A stretch of DNA of 64,000 bases, taken from the NCBI RefSeq assembly GCF_002177135.1, contig NZ_MWPH01000001.1, positions 1,178,001 to 1,242,000 on the forward strand. The letters are read 5' to 3'. Under the pieces are notes generated by a model. It had not been told where the DNA came from. It searched no databases and saw only the letters and a list, made by a program, of their open reading frames with translations. The translations under genes and the position numbers were made by a program. This DNA is from Natronolimnobius baerhuensis. Lineage in GTDB: Archaea; Halobacteriota; Halobacteria; Halobacteriales; Natrialbaceae. Every line of letters starts with the position of its first letter. The stretch's first letter is position 1. Shown here one piece after another: positions 33,672 to 41,587 of the stretch.

Positions 33672-34765
33672 TCGTCCGCCCACACCCCATCGACGCCGAG
33701 TCCTTTCGCCTGCGGGACGACGGCAGCGCCCTTCTCGAGCAAGACGGGATCTCGTCCGAGGTCCTCGGCGAGCAACTCCGCAGTCGCGAGGCCACAAGGC
33801 GGAATATCGGGAATCGCCGCTGCGAGGTGGACAGCACCTGTCCGCGCGACGACACCGTCGATAGTCGTCGTGATAATCGGCGTAATCCCGAGTTCGGTCA
33901 CCCAGGCGGCGAGCTTTCGAGCGACGTCGATGCCGCCGAGCGCCATTGGTTTGAGGACAACGGCATCAGCCGCGCCCACCTCACAGATGTTGTCTACACC
34001 GTGCTCAAGCAGCCCTTCATCGAGCGCGATATCGACGCCCGACTGTTGTGCGCGGAGATCCGCGTGGCCCTCGAGTGCACCTGCCGGAAGTGGTTGCTCG
34101 AGGACGGCGACATCGAGATCAGCAAGTGTCTCAAGTGCACGCTCGGCTTCGTCGTAGCTCCAGGCCTCGTTCGCATCGACGCGGAGGGCCATCTCCTCGC
34201 CGACGGCGGCCCGTGTTTCCCGAATACGCTCGAGATCTGCCTCGAGCGAGCGCAGTCCGACTTTGAGTTTACAACAGGAGAAGCCGCGGTCGCTGGCACG
34301 GCGTGCCGCTGCGCTGGTTGCTGCCGGCGAGCCGTCGCCAATCGTCGCGTTCACGGGTACTCTGCCGATCATCGGCCCGTTGCCGAGATAGCGATACAGC
34401 GGCGTCGATTGACGGGTTGCCTGCAGATCGGCGAGGGCGAGCGAGAGCGCGTGTCGCGCTGCAACCTGCTGGTCGACCGCCTCGAGCGCCGCGCTTGGGC
34501 CGCCTTCCTCGAGCGCTGGCTGGACGCGCTCGAGTGCTGCCTCGCAGTCGGCTTCGGACTCGGTCCAGCCCGGCAGTGGGGTTGCCTCACCGTAGCCGAT
34601 GGTGCCGTCGATATCAACGAGACGGACGAGAAACCCCTCGCGAGCGTCGATTGGGCCGGCAGCCGTCTCGAGTGGCTCCTCGAGTGCGAGCGAAAACGGC
34701 TGGTAGTCGAACTCGAGTGTGTCGTCCGCACCGCGGTCCGCGTCGAGGTCGCGGTCTGAGTTCAC
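33668..34765 (-). CDS. menC: o-Succinylbenzoate synthase
   Basis: A 365-aa enolase-superfamily enzyme. The catalytic Lys is in SCCKLKVGLRS, the metal ligands are in LRVDANEAW, VLEQPLP and IALDEG, and the second Lys is in AVVLKPMALGG. It dehydrates SHCHC to o-succinylbenzoate. The N-terminal 20 residues are an acidic extension. It overlaps menA upstream (34762-34765) and menE downstream, so translation of the three is coupled. Some members of this family are amino-acid racemases, but the location within men genes settles the role. Confidence 0.93.
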   Translation of the reverse strand: MNSDRDLDADRGADDTLEFDYQPFSLALEEPLETAAGPIDAREGFLVRLVDIDGTIGYGEATPLPGWTESEADCEAALERVQPALEEGGPSAALEAVDQQVAARHALSLALADLQATRQSTPLYRYLGNGPMIGRVPVNATIGDGSPAATSAAARRASDRGFSCCKLKVGLRSLEADLERIRETRAAVGEEMALRVDANEAWSYDEAERALETLADLDVAVLEQPLPAGALEGHADLRAQQSGVDIALDEGLLEHGVDNICEVGAADAVVLKPMALGGIDVARKLAAWVTELGITPIITTTIDGVVARTGAVHLAAAIPDIPPCGLATAELLAEDLGRDPVLLEKGAAVVPQAKGLGVDGVWADE

Positions 34766-35697
34766 AGGACCACCCCGAGCGCGAACAGCACGGCGTACAG
34801 CGCGAGCAGTTTGCCAGTGCCCTCGAGTGCGGGGTTGAGCGCCTCGCCATCGGTTCTGGTCAGGACGGTCCGCGTGATCACCGCAGCGTACGGCAGCGAA
34901 ACGAGTGGGAGCAAGGTGGCGACGCCGTAGCCCTCGAGCCAGAACCAGAACGGCACGAGATACGCGAGTGTGAGCAAGGCGACGTACTCGAGGCGACTCC
35001 AGCGATAGCCCAGTCGAACCGCGAGCGTTCGCTTCCCGGCCTCGATATCGGTCTCCCGATCTCGGATGTTGTTCACGATGATGATACAGGTCGAGAGACC
35101 GGCGATGGAGAGGCTGGCGACGAACGCCTCGAGCGTGACGGTGCCCTCGGGAATCGTCGTGATCAGCGTCTCCGTGGGGACGACCGCCGCAGCCTGGACG
35201 TAAAACGTGCCCATGACGGCGACGATGCCGAAGAAGACGAAGACGAACAGATCGCCCAGTCCGTGATAGCCAAGCGGGTAGGGGCCGCCGGTGTAGGCCC
35301 AGCCACAGAAGACGCTGACGAGTCCGATTAGGAGAATCGGTACGCCGCCGATGTAGACGAGATAGGTCCCCGAGAGAATTGCCAGTGCGAACGTAATCAT
35401 CGTCGCGAGTTTGACCTGCTCTGGGGCGATCAGGCCCGACTGGGTAACGCGGGTGAATCCCTCACGGTCGTCCGTATCCGCGCCCTTGACCGCGTCGTAG
35501 TAGTCGTTCGCGAAGTTGGTCCCGACCTGAATCAGCGCCGCACCGATAAACGCCATCAGTGCCGGAATCGGGGCGAACACCCCCTCAGCGACCGCGAGTC
35601 CGGTCCCGACGATGACGGGTGCCGCTGCCGCGGGCAACGTCTGGGGGCGTGCCGCCATCAGCCACGCCTTCGTTCGTGACGTCTCGACCTCAGTCAT
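34762..35697 (-). CDS. menA: 1,4-Dihydroxy-2-naphthoate polyprenyltransferase
   Basis: A 311-aa UbiA-family membrane enzyme with about nine hydrophobic segments. The first Asp-rich motif is TNFANDYYDAVKGADTDDR and the second is NNIRDRETDIEAGKRT, both binding Mg-diphosphate of the prenyl donor. It attaches the polyprenyl tail to DHNA, making demethylmenaquinone. I start at MTEVETSRTKA; a small in-frame extension is possible. It overlaps menC by 4 nt. Upstream (90 nt) on the same strand is the anchored acidic protein gene. Confidence 0.94.
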   Translation of the reverse strand: MTEVETSRTKAWLMAARPQTLPAAAAPVIVGTGLAVAEGVFAPIPALMAFIGAALIQVGTNFANDYYDAVKGADTDDREGFTRVTQSGLIAPEQVKLATMITFALAILSGTYLVYIGGVPILLIGLVSVFCGWAYTGGPYPLGYHGLGDLFVFVFFGIVAVMGTFYVQAAAVVPTETLITTIPEGTVTLEAFVASLSIAGLSTCIIIVNNIRDRETDIEAGKRTLAVRLGYRWSRLEYVALLTLAYLVPFWFWLEGYGVATLLPLVSLPYAAVITRTVLTRTDGEALNPALEGTGKLLALYAVLFALGVVL

Positions 35698-35787
35698 GAC
35701 TCGAGTGTCCAACTTGTGGGAGTGTCAACGTTGGCATTGCACTCGAGTTTGTGACTCGAGTCACACGCCACTGGCCGGGTCTCCGGC

Positions 35788-36633
35788 TCAGTGCCGGCGT
35801 TGGAGCCCCACCCAGAGCGCAATCGCCACGATTGCGCCCGGAATCGCGACACCGGGGACCGCGTCGTCACCCTCGTCGTCGGCCGCCGCAGCGTCGTCAG
35901 CCGCGTCGTCCGAGGGGGTACTCGAGTCGGTCGTGTCGTTCTCGTCCGCGGTGTCGTTTTGCGTGTCTTGCTCGGCGTCATCGGCGAGCGTGATGCCATC
36001 GGGGTCGTCCGTTCCCGTCTCGTCGCCGGACTCATCGGCCGGTTCCGAGTCGTCTGCACCGCCCTCGATGTGGACCTGGGCGTTTCGGTCGACGATACTC
36101 TGTGGATAGCCGGTGATCACTATCGCCTCCGACTCCACGATCTCGAGCGTCTCCGTCGCTGGCTCGGCGTCGTCGTCGACGGCGAGCGTCAGCGTCGCCG
36201 CCGTGTCCGTCGCGGTTGCGCCGTCACCCGAGGGCGTTCGTTCCTGCTCGATGATGACTGTCCCGTTCTCGTCGTCGATATCGGCTGTTCCATCAACTGT
36301 AGCGTCGGAATTGCCATCCGCGAGCATCGGCCCGTGTTCGACATCGGTCACCGAGAGGACGTCACTCTCGTGGGCAATCGTCAGCGAGAGGTTGTCGATC
36401 CCGTTCCCGTTGTAATCGCCGTGATCGCTGACGATCACCTCGAGTTCGACCGTCTCGCCTGCGTCAGCGTCGAGTGCAATCCCGTTTGCCGTGCTCTCGG
36501 CATCCTCGGCGTCGAACGAGATGATTGTCACCCCATCGCCCGCACTGGCCGGTCCAGTGCCAGCGAGGAGTCCAACGCCGAGACAACAGACGAGTACGAG
36601 CGCGAGCAGCGTCTTGCGTGATTGCTGGGTCAC
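35788..36633 (-). CDS. Surface-anchored protein with cohesin-like domain
   Basis: A 281-aa exported protein. Residues 1-31 are a Sec signal ending in ASA. Residues 33-190 are a beta-rich domain with the layout of cohesins: a DADAGETVELEVIVSDHGDY strand region, then IDNLSLTIAHESDVLSVTDV (the 'y.ds.l.v..v..g' pattern), a mid segment NGTVIIEQERT and AATLTLAVDDDAEPATETLE. An Asp/Thr-rich linker (195-255) leads to a membrane helix (VPGVAIPGAIVAIALWVG) and QRRH, like a PGF-CTERM-type or simple C-terminal anchor. The cohesin reading is by pattern only. Its start overlaps the P19-like gene by 4 nt, tying it to that module. Confidence 0.6.
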   Translation of the reverse strand: MTQQSRKTLLALVLVCCLGVGLLAGTGPASAGDGVTIISFDAEDAESTANGIALDADAGETVELEVIVSDHGDYNGNGIDNLSLTIAHESDVLSVTDVEHGPMLADGNSDATVDGTADIDDENGTVIIEQERTPSGDGATATDTAATLTLAVDDDAEPATETLEIVESEAIVITGYPQSIVDRNAQVHIEGGADDSEPADESGDETGTDDPDGITLADDAEQDTQNDTADENDTTDSSTPSDDAADDAAAADDEGDDAVPGVAIPGAIVAIALWVGLQRRH

Positions 36634-38072
36634 TCGTTGTCCACCTCCCCAGGAACCACGAACTCGAGCGGGTCCATCTCGAGGAACGCCGTCTCGTAGC
36701 CGCGGTGGCGGGCAACCTGTGGCGGCGACTCGACCGTGATCGTCACCGGCGTGTCGGCCTCGAGCGCCGACTCGAGTGAGACGCCGTAGTGGAGGCCGTA
36801 CTCCCCGTCGAGCGTCTGCTCGAGGGATCGGTCCGTCGCCTCGCCATCCTGTTCGACCGTCGCCGAGAGCGACATATCCGCGAGCGGCACGCGGTTGTAC
36901 GGCGTCCGCGGCGAGACGAGCAGGTACTGCTCCCCATCGGCCAGTCGAGAGTCCGACTCGAGCAGCGTGACCAGAAACGCCGCGTCGCCGCTGCGTGGGA
37001 GATCTCTCGTCTCGAGTTCGTCGGCGTCAGCGTCTCCGTCATCGCTCTCGAGCAGTGTTCCGGGGAAGGCGTCGACGGGCGGGAGTTCGGAGTAGGGGAC
37101 GTGGTGGTGGCCGTCGTGGTCGTGGCTGTCGTCGTGCTCGCCATGATCGTGGTCGTGGCTGTCGTCGTGTTCGCCATGATCGTGGTCGTGGCTGTCGTCG
37201 TGTTCGCCATGATCGTGGTCGTCATGGCCATCGTCGTGGGAATGATCGTCGTGGCCGTCGTGGTCCCCGTGGTCGCCCTCGTGTTCGCCGTGGTCCTCGT
37301 CGTGACTCTCGTCGTGTTCCTCGTCGTGGCCGTGATCCATCGGCTCGAGGGCCCCTCGCTGGCCCCAGTGCTCCTCGTCGAGGTAGTCGACGCCGCCGAT
37401 GACCTCGTGGCGGAACTCGTCGTCGTAGACGAACTCGAACTCGAGCGTCTGGCGCTCGTCGAGACGCCCCTCGAGATCGCCGGTTTTGCGCGTCGAAATC
37501 GGCGGCAGCGTGACCTCGACGGTGTAGGTGCCATCGCCAGGAAGGGCGACGTTGTCGCCGAAATGAAAGCCCATCTCCTGGGAGAGCATCGGCCACGGCG
37601 AAAACGGCGACCCGATCTGGTCGCCATCCTGTGCGATCCGAATCTGGACGCCTTCGTCGACCGGGAGCACCGTCTCGGTCTCGCGATCCCAGAGCGTGAA
37701 CATCATGTGGACGCCGCGGCCGTCCTCGGGATCGACGCGCTCGACTTCGTCCTCGCTGTCCCCGCCCGCGATCACCCAGAACGGGTGCGGGTACGAGAGC
37801 ATCGGCGCGAGCACGTAGTCGCCCGCCTCGAGCGGCTCGAGCATCCGCATCGCCTCGCGGTGTGTCGGCACGTAGACCGCATCCGGCGGATCCTCAATTT
37901 CGAAGAACTCGGGCGTCGTCTCGAGGTCGTCGTCTGCGTCGGTGTCAGCGTCATCGCTCGAGTCGTCGCCGGCGTCGTCACCGCCGAGACAGCCCGCGAG
38001 TGCGAGCGCGCCGGTCGTAACGCCGAGTCGTCGAAGTGCCGTCCGTCGGTCGAAAGTAGGTTCGTTCGTCAT
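36630..38072 (-). CDS. His/Asp-rich P19/Tp34-like iron-transport lipoprotein (DUF7350-like)
   Basis: A 480-aa Tat lipoprotein: RRTALRRLGV signal and lipobox LAGC, then an acidic linker. The globular part resembles periplasmic Fe/Cu-binding P19/Tp34 proteins (AGDYVLAPMLSYPHPFWVIA; GVHMMFTLWD; FHFGDNVALPGDGTYTVEV). Residues about 245-325 form a His/Asp/Gly-rich stretch with repeats of an 11-residue unit (HDHGEHDDSHD) that could hold many metal ions. It likely binds iron or another transition metal outside the cell. It follows the Dyp/EfeB-like gene by 36 nt and overlaps the anchored protein gene. Confidence 0.75.
   Translation of the reverse strand: MTNEPTFDRRTALRRLGVTTGALALAGCLGGDDAGDDSSDDADTDADDDLETTPEFFEIEDPPDAVYVPTHREAMRMLEPLEAGDYVLAPMLSYPHPFWVIAGGDSEDEVERVDPEDGRGVHMMFTLWDRETETVLPVDEGVQIRIAQDGDQIGSPFSPWPMLSQEMGFHFGDNVALPGDGTYTVEVTLPPISTRKTGDLEGRLDERQTLEFEFVYDDEFRHEVIGGVDYLDEEHWGQRGALEPMDHGHDEEHDESHDEDHGEHEGDHGDHDGHDDHSHDDGHDDHDHGEHDDSHDHDHGEHDDSHDHDHGEHDDSHDHDGHHHVPYSELPPVDAFPGTLLESDDGDADADELETRDLPRSGDAAFLVTLLESDSRLADGEQYLLVSPRTPYNRVPLADMSLSATVEQDGEATDRSLEQTLDGEYGLHYGVSLESALEADTPVTITVESPPQVARHRGYETAFLEMDPLEFVVPGEVDNE
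37115..37213. repeat. Three 33-bp tandem repeats encoding His/Asp units
   Basis: Units 37115-37147, 37148-37180 and 37181-37213 are identical except for one base in the first, and a partial fourth begins at 37214. They are inside the metal-binding lipoprotein gene and encode its 11-residue His/Asp repeat. Near-perfect DNA identity suggests copy number may vary between strains by slippage. Confidence 0.95.
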
Positions 38073-38108
38073 CGGTGAGATTGTGTACTGAAAGTCGGTT
38101 GCGTCGGA

Positions 38109-39401
38109 TTAGGGCTCCGGCGCTGCTGGTGGCAGTGCGCGCAGCGACCGCGGCGGAACCAGGTAGTTACCGCGTCGATTCACGAAGATGTAGTGGCGAA
38201 TGCCGTTGTTCGCCATCGGAACGTCCAGATCCGCGCCGGTCATCGCCTCGCGAACGCGCACGAACTCGTCGATTTCGCGCTGCAGCGAGAGGAAGTGCAA
38301 GCCCGGCCGGTCGCCGTCGACGGTGTTGAAATCCCGCCGAAGCAATAGCGGTTCGCCGTCCTCTCTGGCCCGTGCAGCCTTCTGGGAGTGGCCAACGACA
38401 TTGTGTTCGCGCGCGTCCGCGTCGGTCGCGTCGATTCGCTCCAATGAGAGCCCGCTCGAGGCGGTCAACTCTTCGCCAACCTCCCCCGTCAGGTCTTCGA
38501 CAGCGTGCTCGCGGCTGAACAGTTTCGAAACGCGCTGGAAGTGATTTTCCTGATCGAACCACTGCAAGAGGTTGATGTCCATCGATTCGATGTGCTGGGT
38601 CGCGCCGCCGGCGAACGGTCCGGACTCGAGTGTCGCTCGGTCCTCCGTCGCCTGACTCTCCCGAAAGCCCGAGCGAAAGCCCATCAAAAAGGGTGCGTCG
38701 TCAGGAACGGCCTCCGGCACGCCTGAGACGTCCGTGTGCTCGGCGGGCAGGCCATCGCCGACGAAGCCCGTTCGCCGCCGGTCCTCGAGTCGGTCAAAGA
38801 CCGACGTCAGGTCCGTCTCGAGGTTGACGCCGTTGAGTTCCGATACCTCCCCGAACAGCCCTTCTTCGGCCTCGAGGACGACTTCGGGAACGTCGCTCGC
38901 GAGATGGAGAACGGCATCGAACTCGTCGAATTCGGGCGCTTCCTGTGTCGTCAGTGCCGTTGGGTCCGGCAGGTCGACCGAGTCCGGCAGCGACTCGTCG
39001 AAGCGCTCGAAGTACGCCGGCGTGTAGCCGAGCGTAAAGACCAGCCCCTCGTTGCTCCACTCGTAGGCGCGCTCAAGGGAGCGCAGTGCGGTTTCGGTCG
39101 CTTCTCGAGCGGTCTCGTCGACGCGTCCGTCTTCGATCACGTCGTCCTGGAGTGACAGCGCCACCAGCACGTGATGTGCTGGCGGCTGGACGTTGCCGTG
39201 CTCGTCCGCCGTGAGCGCATCGTTCCAGGCGTGCTGTCGTGTCGGAAGCGAGTCGGAGTCGTCGGTACCTGCAGGCACGTCGACGCTCGAGGTGTCGTCC
39301 TCACCACCGAGGCAGGCGCTCAATGCGGCCGTCCCACCCGCTGCGACGGCCAGCCGGACGTACTCACGTCGAGAGAGCGAAGACCGGTCAGGGAGCGTCA
39401 C
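38109..39401 (-). CDS. Tat lipoprotein, Dyp-peroxidase/EfeB-like (DUF7405-like)
   Basis: A 430-aa exported protein with Tat signal SRREYVRLAVAAGGTAAL and lipobox LSAC. The fold resembles Dyp-type peroxidases: HVLVALSLQDD near the N-terminus, and a late LLRRDFNTVDGDRPGLHFLS ... LQREIDEFVRVREAMTG block corresponding to the end of EfeB/Dyp proteins. Whether it binds heme is unclear; the proximal His is not obvious to me. In bacteria EfeB works with a P19/EfeO-like protein in ferrous iron uptake, and a P19-like gene follows directly. The start is GTG, with TATA-like CATTTGAAG about 28-30 nt upstream, so the three-gene module has its own promoter. Confidence 0.75.
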   Translation of the reverse strand: MTLPDRSSLSRREYVRLAVAAGGTAALSACLGGEDDTSSVDVPAGTDDSDSLPTRQHAWNDALTADEHGNVQPPAHHVLVALSLQDDVIEDGRVDETAREATETALRSLERAYEWSNEGLVFTLGYTPAYFERFDESLPDSVDLPDPTALTTQEAPEFDEFDAVLHLASDVPEVVLEAEEGLFGEVSELNGVNLETDLTSVFDRLEDRRRTGFVGDGLPAEHTDVSGVPEAVPDDAPFLMGFRSGFRESQATEDRATLESGPFAGGATQHIESMDINLLQWFDQENHFQRVSKLFSREHAVEDLTGEVGEELTASSGLSLERIDATDADAREHNVVGHSQKAARAREDGEPLLLRRDFNTVDGDRPGLHFLSLQREIDEFVRVREAMTGADLDVPMANNGIRHYIFVNRRGNYLVPPRSLRALPPAAPEP

Positions 39402-39481
39402 TATCCGGAACTCGGGGTTTGAGCTTCAAATGGTTTGCTTTCGCCGGCAAAGACGAGGGGCATCTATGACAGCCGACGGAG

Positions 39482-40375
39482 TCAGTAGTGCCACGGAAAG
39501 TCGTCGAACTCGGGGTCTCGGCCCTCGACGAACGCGTCTCGGCCTTCCGCCGCCTCGTCAGTCATGTAGCCAAGTCGCGTCGCCTCGCCGGCGAACACCT
39601 GTTGGCCGATCATGCCGTCGTCGGTCATGTTGAAGCCGTACTTGAGCATCCGCATCGCGGTCGGGCTTTTCGAGTTGATGCGCTCGCCCCACTCGAGTGC
39701 GGTCTCCTCTAACTCCTCGTGGGGCACGGCCTCGTTGGCCATGCCCATCTCGGCTGCTTCCTCGGCGGAGTAGGTCTTTCCAAGGAAAAAGACTTCGCGG
39801 GCTTTCTTCTGGCCGATCTGTTTCGCGAGATACGCCGAGCCGAACCCGGCGTCGTAACTCGCCACGTCAGGATCGGTCTGGAGGAACTTCGCGTGTTCTT
39901 CGCTCGCGAGCGTGAGGTCACAGACGACGTGCAGCGAGTGCCCGCCGCCGACCGCCCAGCCGGGGACGACGCAGACGACAACCTTCGGAATGTGACGAAT
40001 CAGGCGCTGCACCTCGAGAATGTGAAGCCGTCCTTGCTCGGACGCTCGTTCTTCGTCTCCCTCGTACTGGTAGCCGTCCTCGCCGCGGATTGTCTGATCG
40101 CCGCCGGAACAAAAGGCCCAGCCGCCGTCTTTCGACGACGGACCGTTGCCCGTCAGAAGGATACAGCCCACGTCGGTCTGGCGTTTGGCGTGCTCTAACG
40201 CATCGTACAACTCGTCGACGGTGCCCGGCCGGAAGGCGTTGCGAACGTCGGGGCGGTCGAACGCAATCCGAACCGTCCCGGACTCGAGTGCGCGATGGTA
40301 CGTGATATCTCGGAACTCGTCGTTCAGGTCGGCGACGGGCTCCCAGCGGTCGGGGTCGAACAGTTCCGAAACCAT
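39482..40375 (-). CDS. menB: 1,4-Dihydroxy-2-naphthoyl-CoA synthase
   Basis: A 297-aa crotonase-family enzyme. Typical MenB segments: RPDVRNAFRPGTVDEL, GPSSKDGGWAFCSGGDQ, RHIPKVVVCVVPGWAVGGGHSL, CDLTLASEEHAKFLQTDPDVASYDAGFG (with the Asp/Tyr active-site region) and the C-terminal EGRDPEFDDFPWHY. It closes the second ring to form DHNA-CoA. The start is the ATG giving MVSELFDPDRW. Downstream on the same strand comes the Dyp/P19/anchored-protein module, then menA-menC-menE, so the men genes are split by it. An EamA gene diverges upstream. Confidence 0.96.
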   Translation of the reverse strand: MVSELFDPDRWEPVADLNDEFRDITYHRALESGTVRIAFDRPDVRNAFRPGTVDELYDALEHAKRQTDVGCILLTGNGPSSKDGGWAFCSGGDQTIRGEDGYQYEGDEERASEQGRLHILEVQRLIRHIPKVVVCVVPGWAVGGGHSLHVVCDLTLASEEHAKFLQTDPDVASYDAGFGSAYLAKQIGQKKAREVFFLGKTYSAEEAAEMGMANEAVPHEELEETALEWGERINSKSPTAMRMLKYGFNMTDDGMIGQQVFAGEATRLGYMTDEAAEGRDAFVEGRDPEFDDFPWHY

Positions 40376-40545
40376 TGGTGCTCGAGAGTGGTGTGCGATT
40401 CCTGATAAGGCTCTCGTCACGCTCGACCGGACAGGAGGCACACTCGGCCAGGTGTAGTACGTTCACACGGGCCATATCACTCGAAAACGCGGTGTTCGGC
40501 CGTCAGATCGAACGACTCTTGTAACGGACCTCCATTCGGCGAGGT

Positions 40546-41424
40546 ATGGATGCCGGTCTTGGAGTTGCGCTCGGTGCCGCCGTGGTGTGGGGCGTCTACA
40601 TCTACCTACTCAAGCGGTTGTTTTCGGGCTACTCACCGGCGGCGCTGACGGTCCTACTCAACACCTTCGCGGTCGCGTGGTATCTGCCGGTCGCCGCGAC
40701 CGAAGTCGACGGCGCAACAGCCGCGCTTTCGGGATTCGGCCCCTCGGAAATCGGAATTACCGCACTCACCATCGTCATGACCGCTCTCGCGTTCATCCTC
40801 TTTTTGCGCGCAATCGAGGACGGCGACGTTTCCTATGTCACGCCCATCAACAAGACCGTCCCGATGTTCGTTCTCCCGCTCGAGGTCGTCATTCTCGGCC
40901 AGGTTCTCACCCCGCTGCAGGTCGCCGGCGTCGTCGTCGCGACCCTCGCCGTGTACGTCGCCAACTACGATCCCGGCGGATTCCTCAAACCGATTGTCAA
41001 AGCCGCAAACTCGAGGCCGGCACAGCTGGCGCTGCTGAGTGCGATGTGTTATGCGGTGAGCGACCTCGGCAAGCGAGTCGCATTACAGGAGTTGGCGATT
41101 CCGGAGCGCCTGTGGGTGCCGCTGTTGCTCGTCGGTATCGCCGTCGTCTTGCTTCCGGGTGCGATTCGCAATCCGCCACGCGATGTCAGTCTCCGAGCCG
41201 ATCTACCGAAGTTCGCGCTCGCGGGCGGGATGGTCGCACTGGGGGAACACCTGACGACACTCGCCTTCGCCGTCCTGCCGGCCAGCATCGCCTCGCCGAT
41301 TATCAACACGCAGGCCATCGTCGCCGTCATCCTCGGCGGCATCTTGCTCGGCGAGCGCCACTTCCGGGTGCGGCTCATCGCCGCCGTGCTCGCGGTGATC
41401 GGTGTGACGATGATCGCGCTGTAG
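40546..41424 (+). CDS. EamA/DMT-family transporter
   Basis: A 292-aa membrane protein with ten predicted helices in two EamA repeats (GVYIYLLKRLFSGYSPAALT; LLSAMCYAVSDLGKRVALQE). The characteristic last helices TTLAFAVLPASIASPIINT and AIVAVILGGILLGERHFRVR are clear. Family members export or import metabolites; the substrate is unknown. It is on the opposite strand to, and divergent from, menB, and convergent with menD. It therefore interrupts the men locus without being co-transcribed with it. Confidence 0.88.
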   Translation: MDAGLGVALGAAVVWGVYIYLLKRLFSGYSPAALTVLLNTFAVAWYLPVAATEVDGATAALSGFGPSEIGITALTIVMTALAFILFLRAIEDGDVSYVTPINKTVPMFVLPLEVVILGQVLTPLQVAGVVVATLAVYVANYDPGGFLKPIVKAANSRPAQLALLSAMCYAVSDLGKRVALQELAIPERLWVPLLLVGIAVVLLPGAIRNPPRDVSLRADLPKFALAGGMVALGEHLTTLAFAVLPASIASPIINTQAIVAVILGGILLGERHFRVRLIAAVLAVIGVTMIAL

Positions 41425-41587
41425 AGGCCGACAATCGCCCACGTCGATTCGCACGACACACTCCATTTTGGTATAGCGATATAGAATGTATATGTCTGTG
41501 TCCACCCAAAGACGAACCTCCGAACCAACCGCTCACAGACAGCCATAATCGCGAAAACAGCACTTTCACCGCCAGCGTCGACGCGAC

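Noticed and set aside
37115-37213. Tandem 33-bp repeats as a possible CRISPR
   Set aside because: There are no spacers between units, the repeats are in frame within a gene, and no cas gene is near.
36789-38078. A 429-codon frame antisense to the P19-like lipoprotein gene
   Set aside because: Its long runs of Val/Ala/Ile come from reading the His/Asp repeat backwards. The minus strand gives a Tat signal, a lipobox and a P19-like domain.
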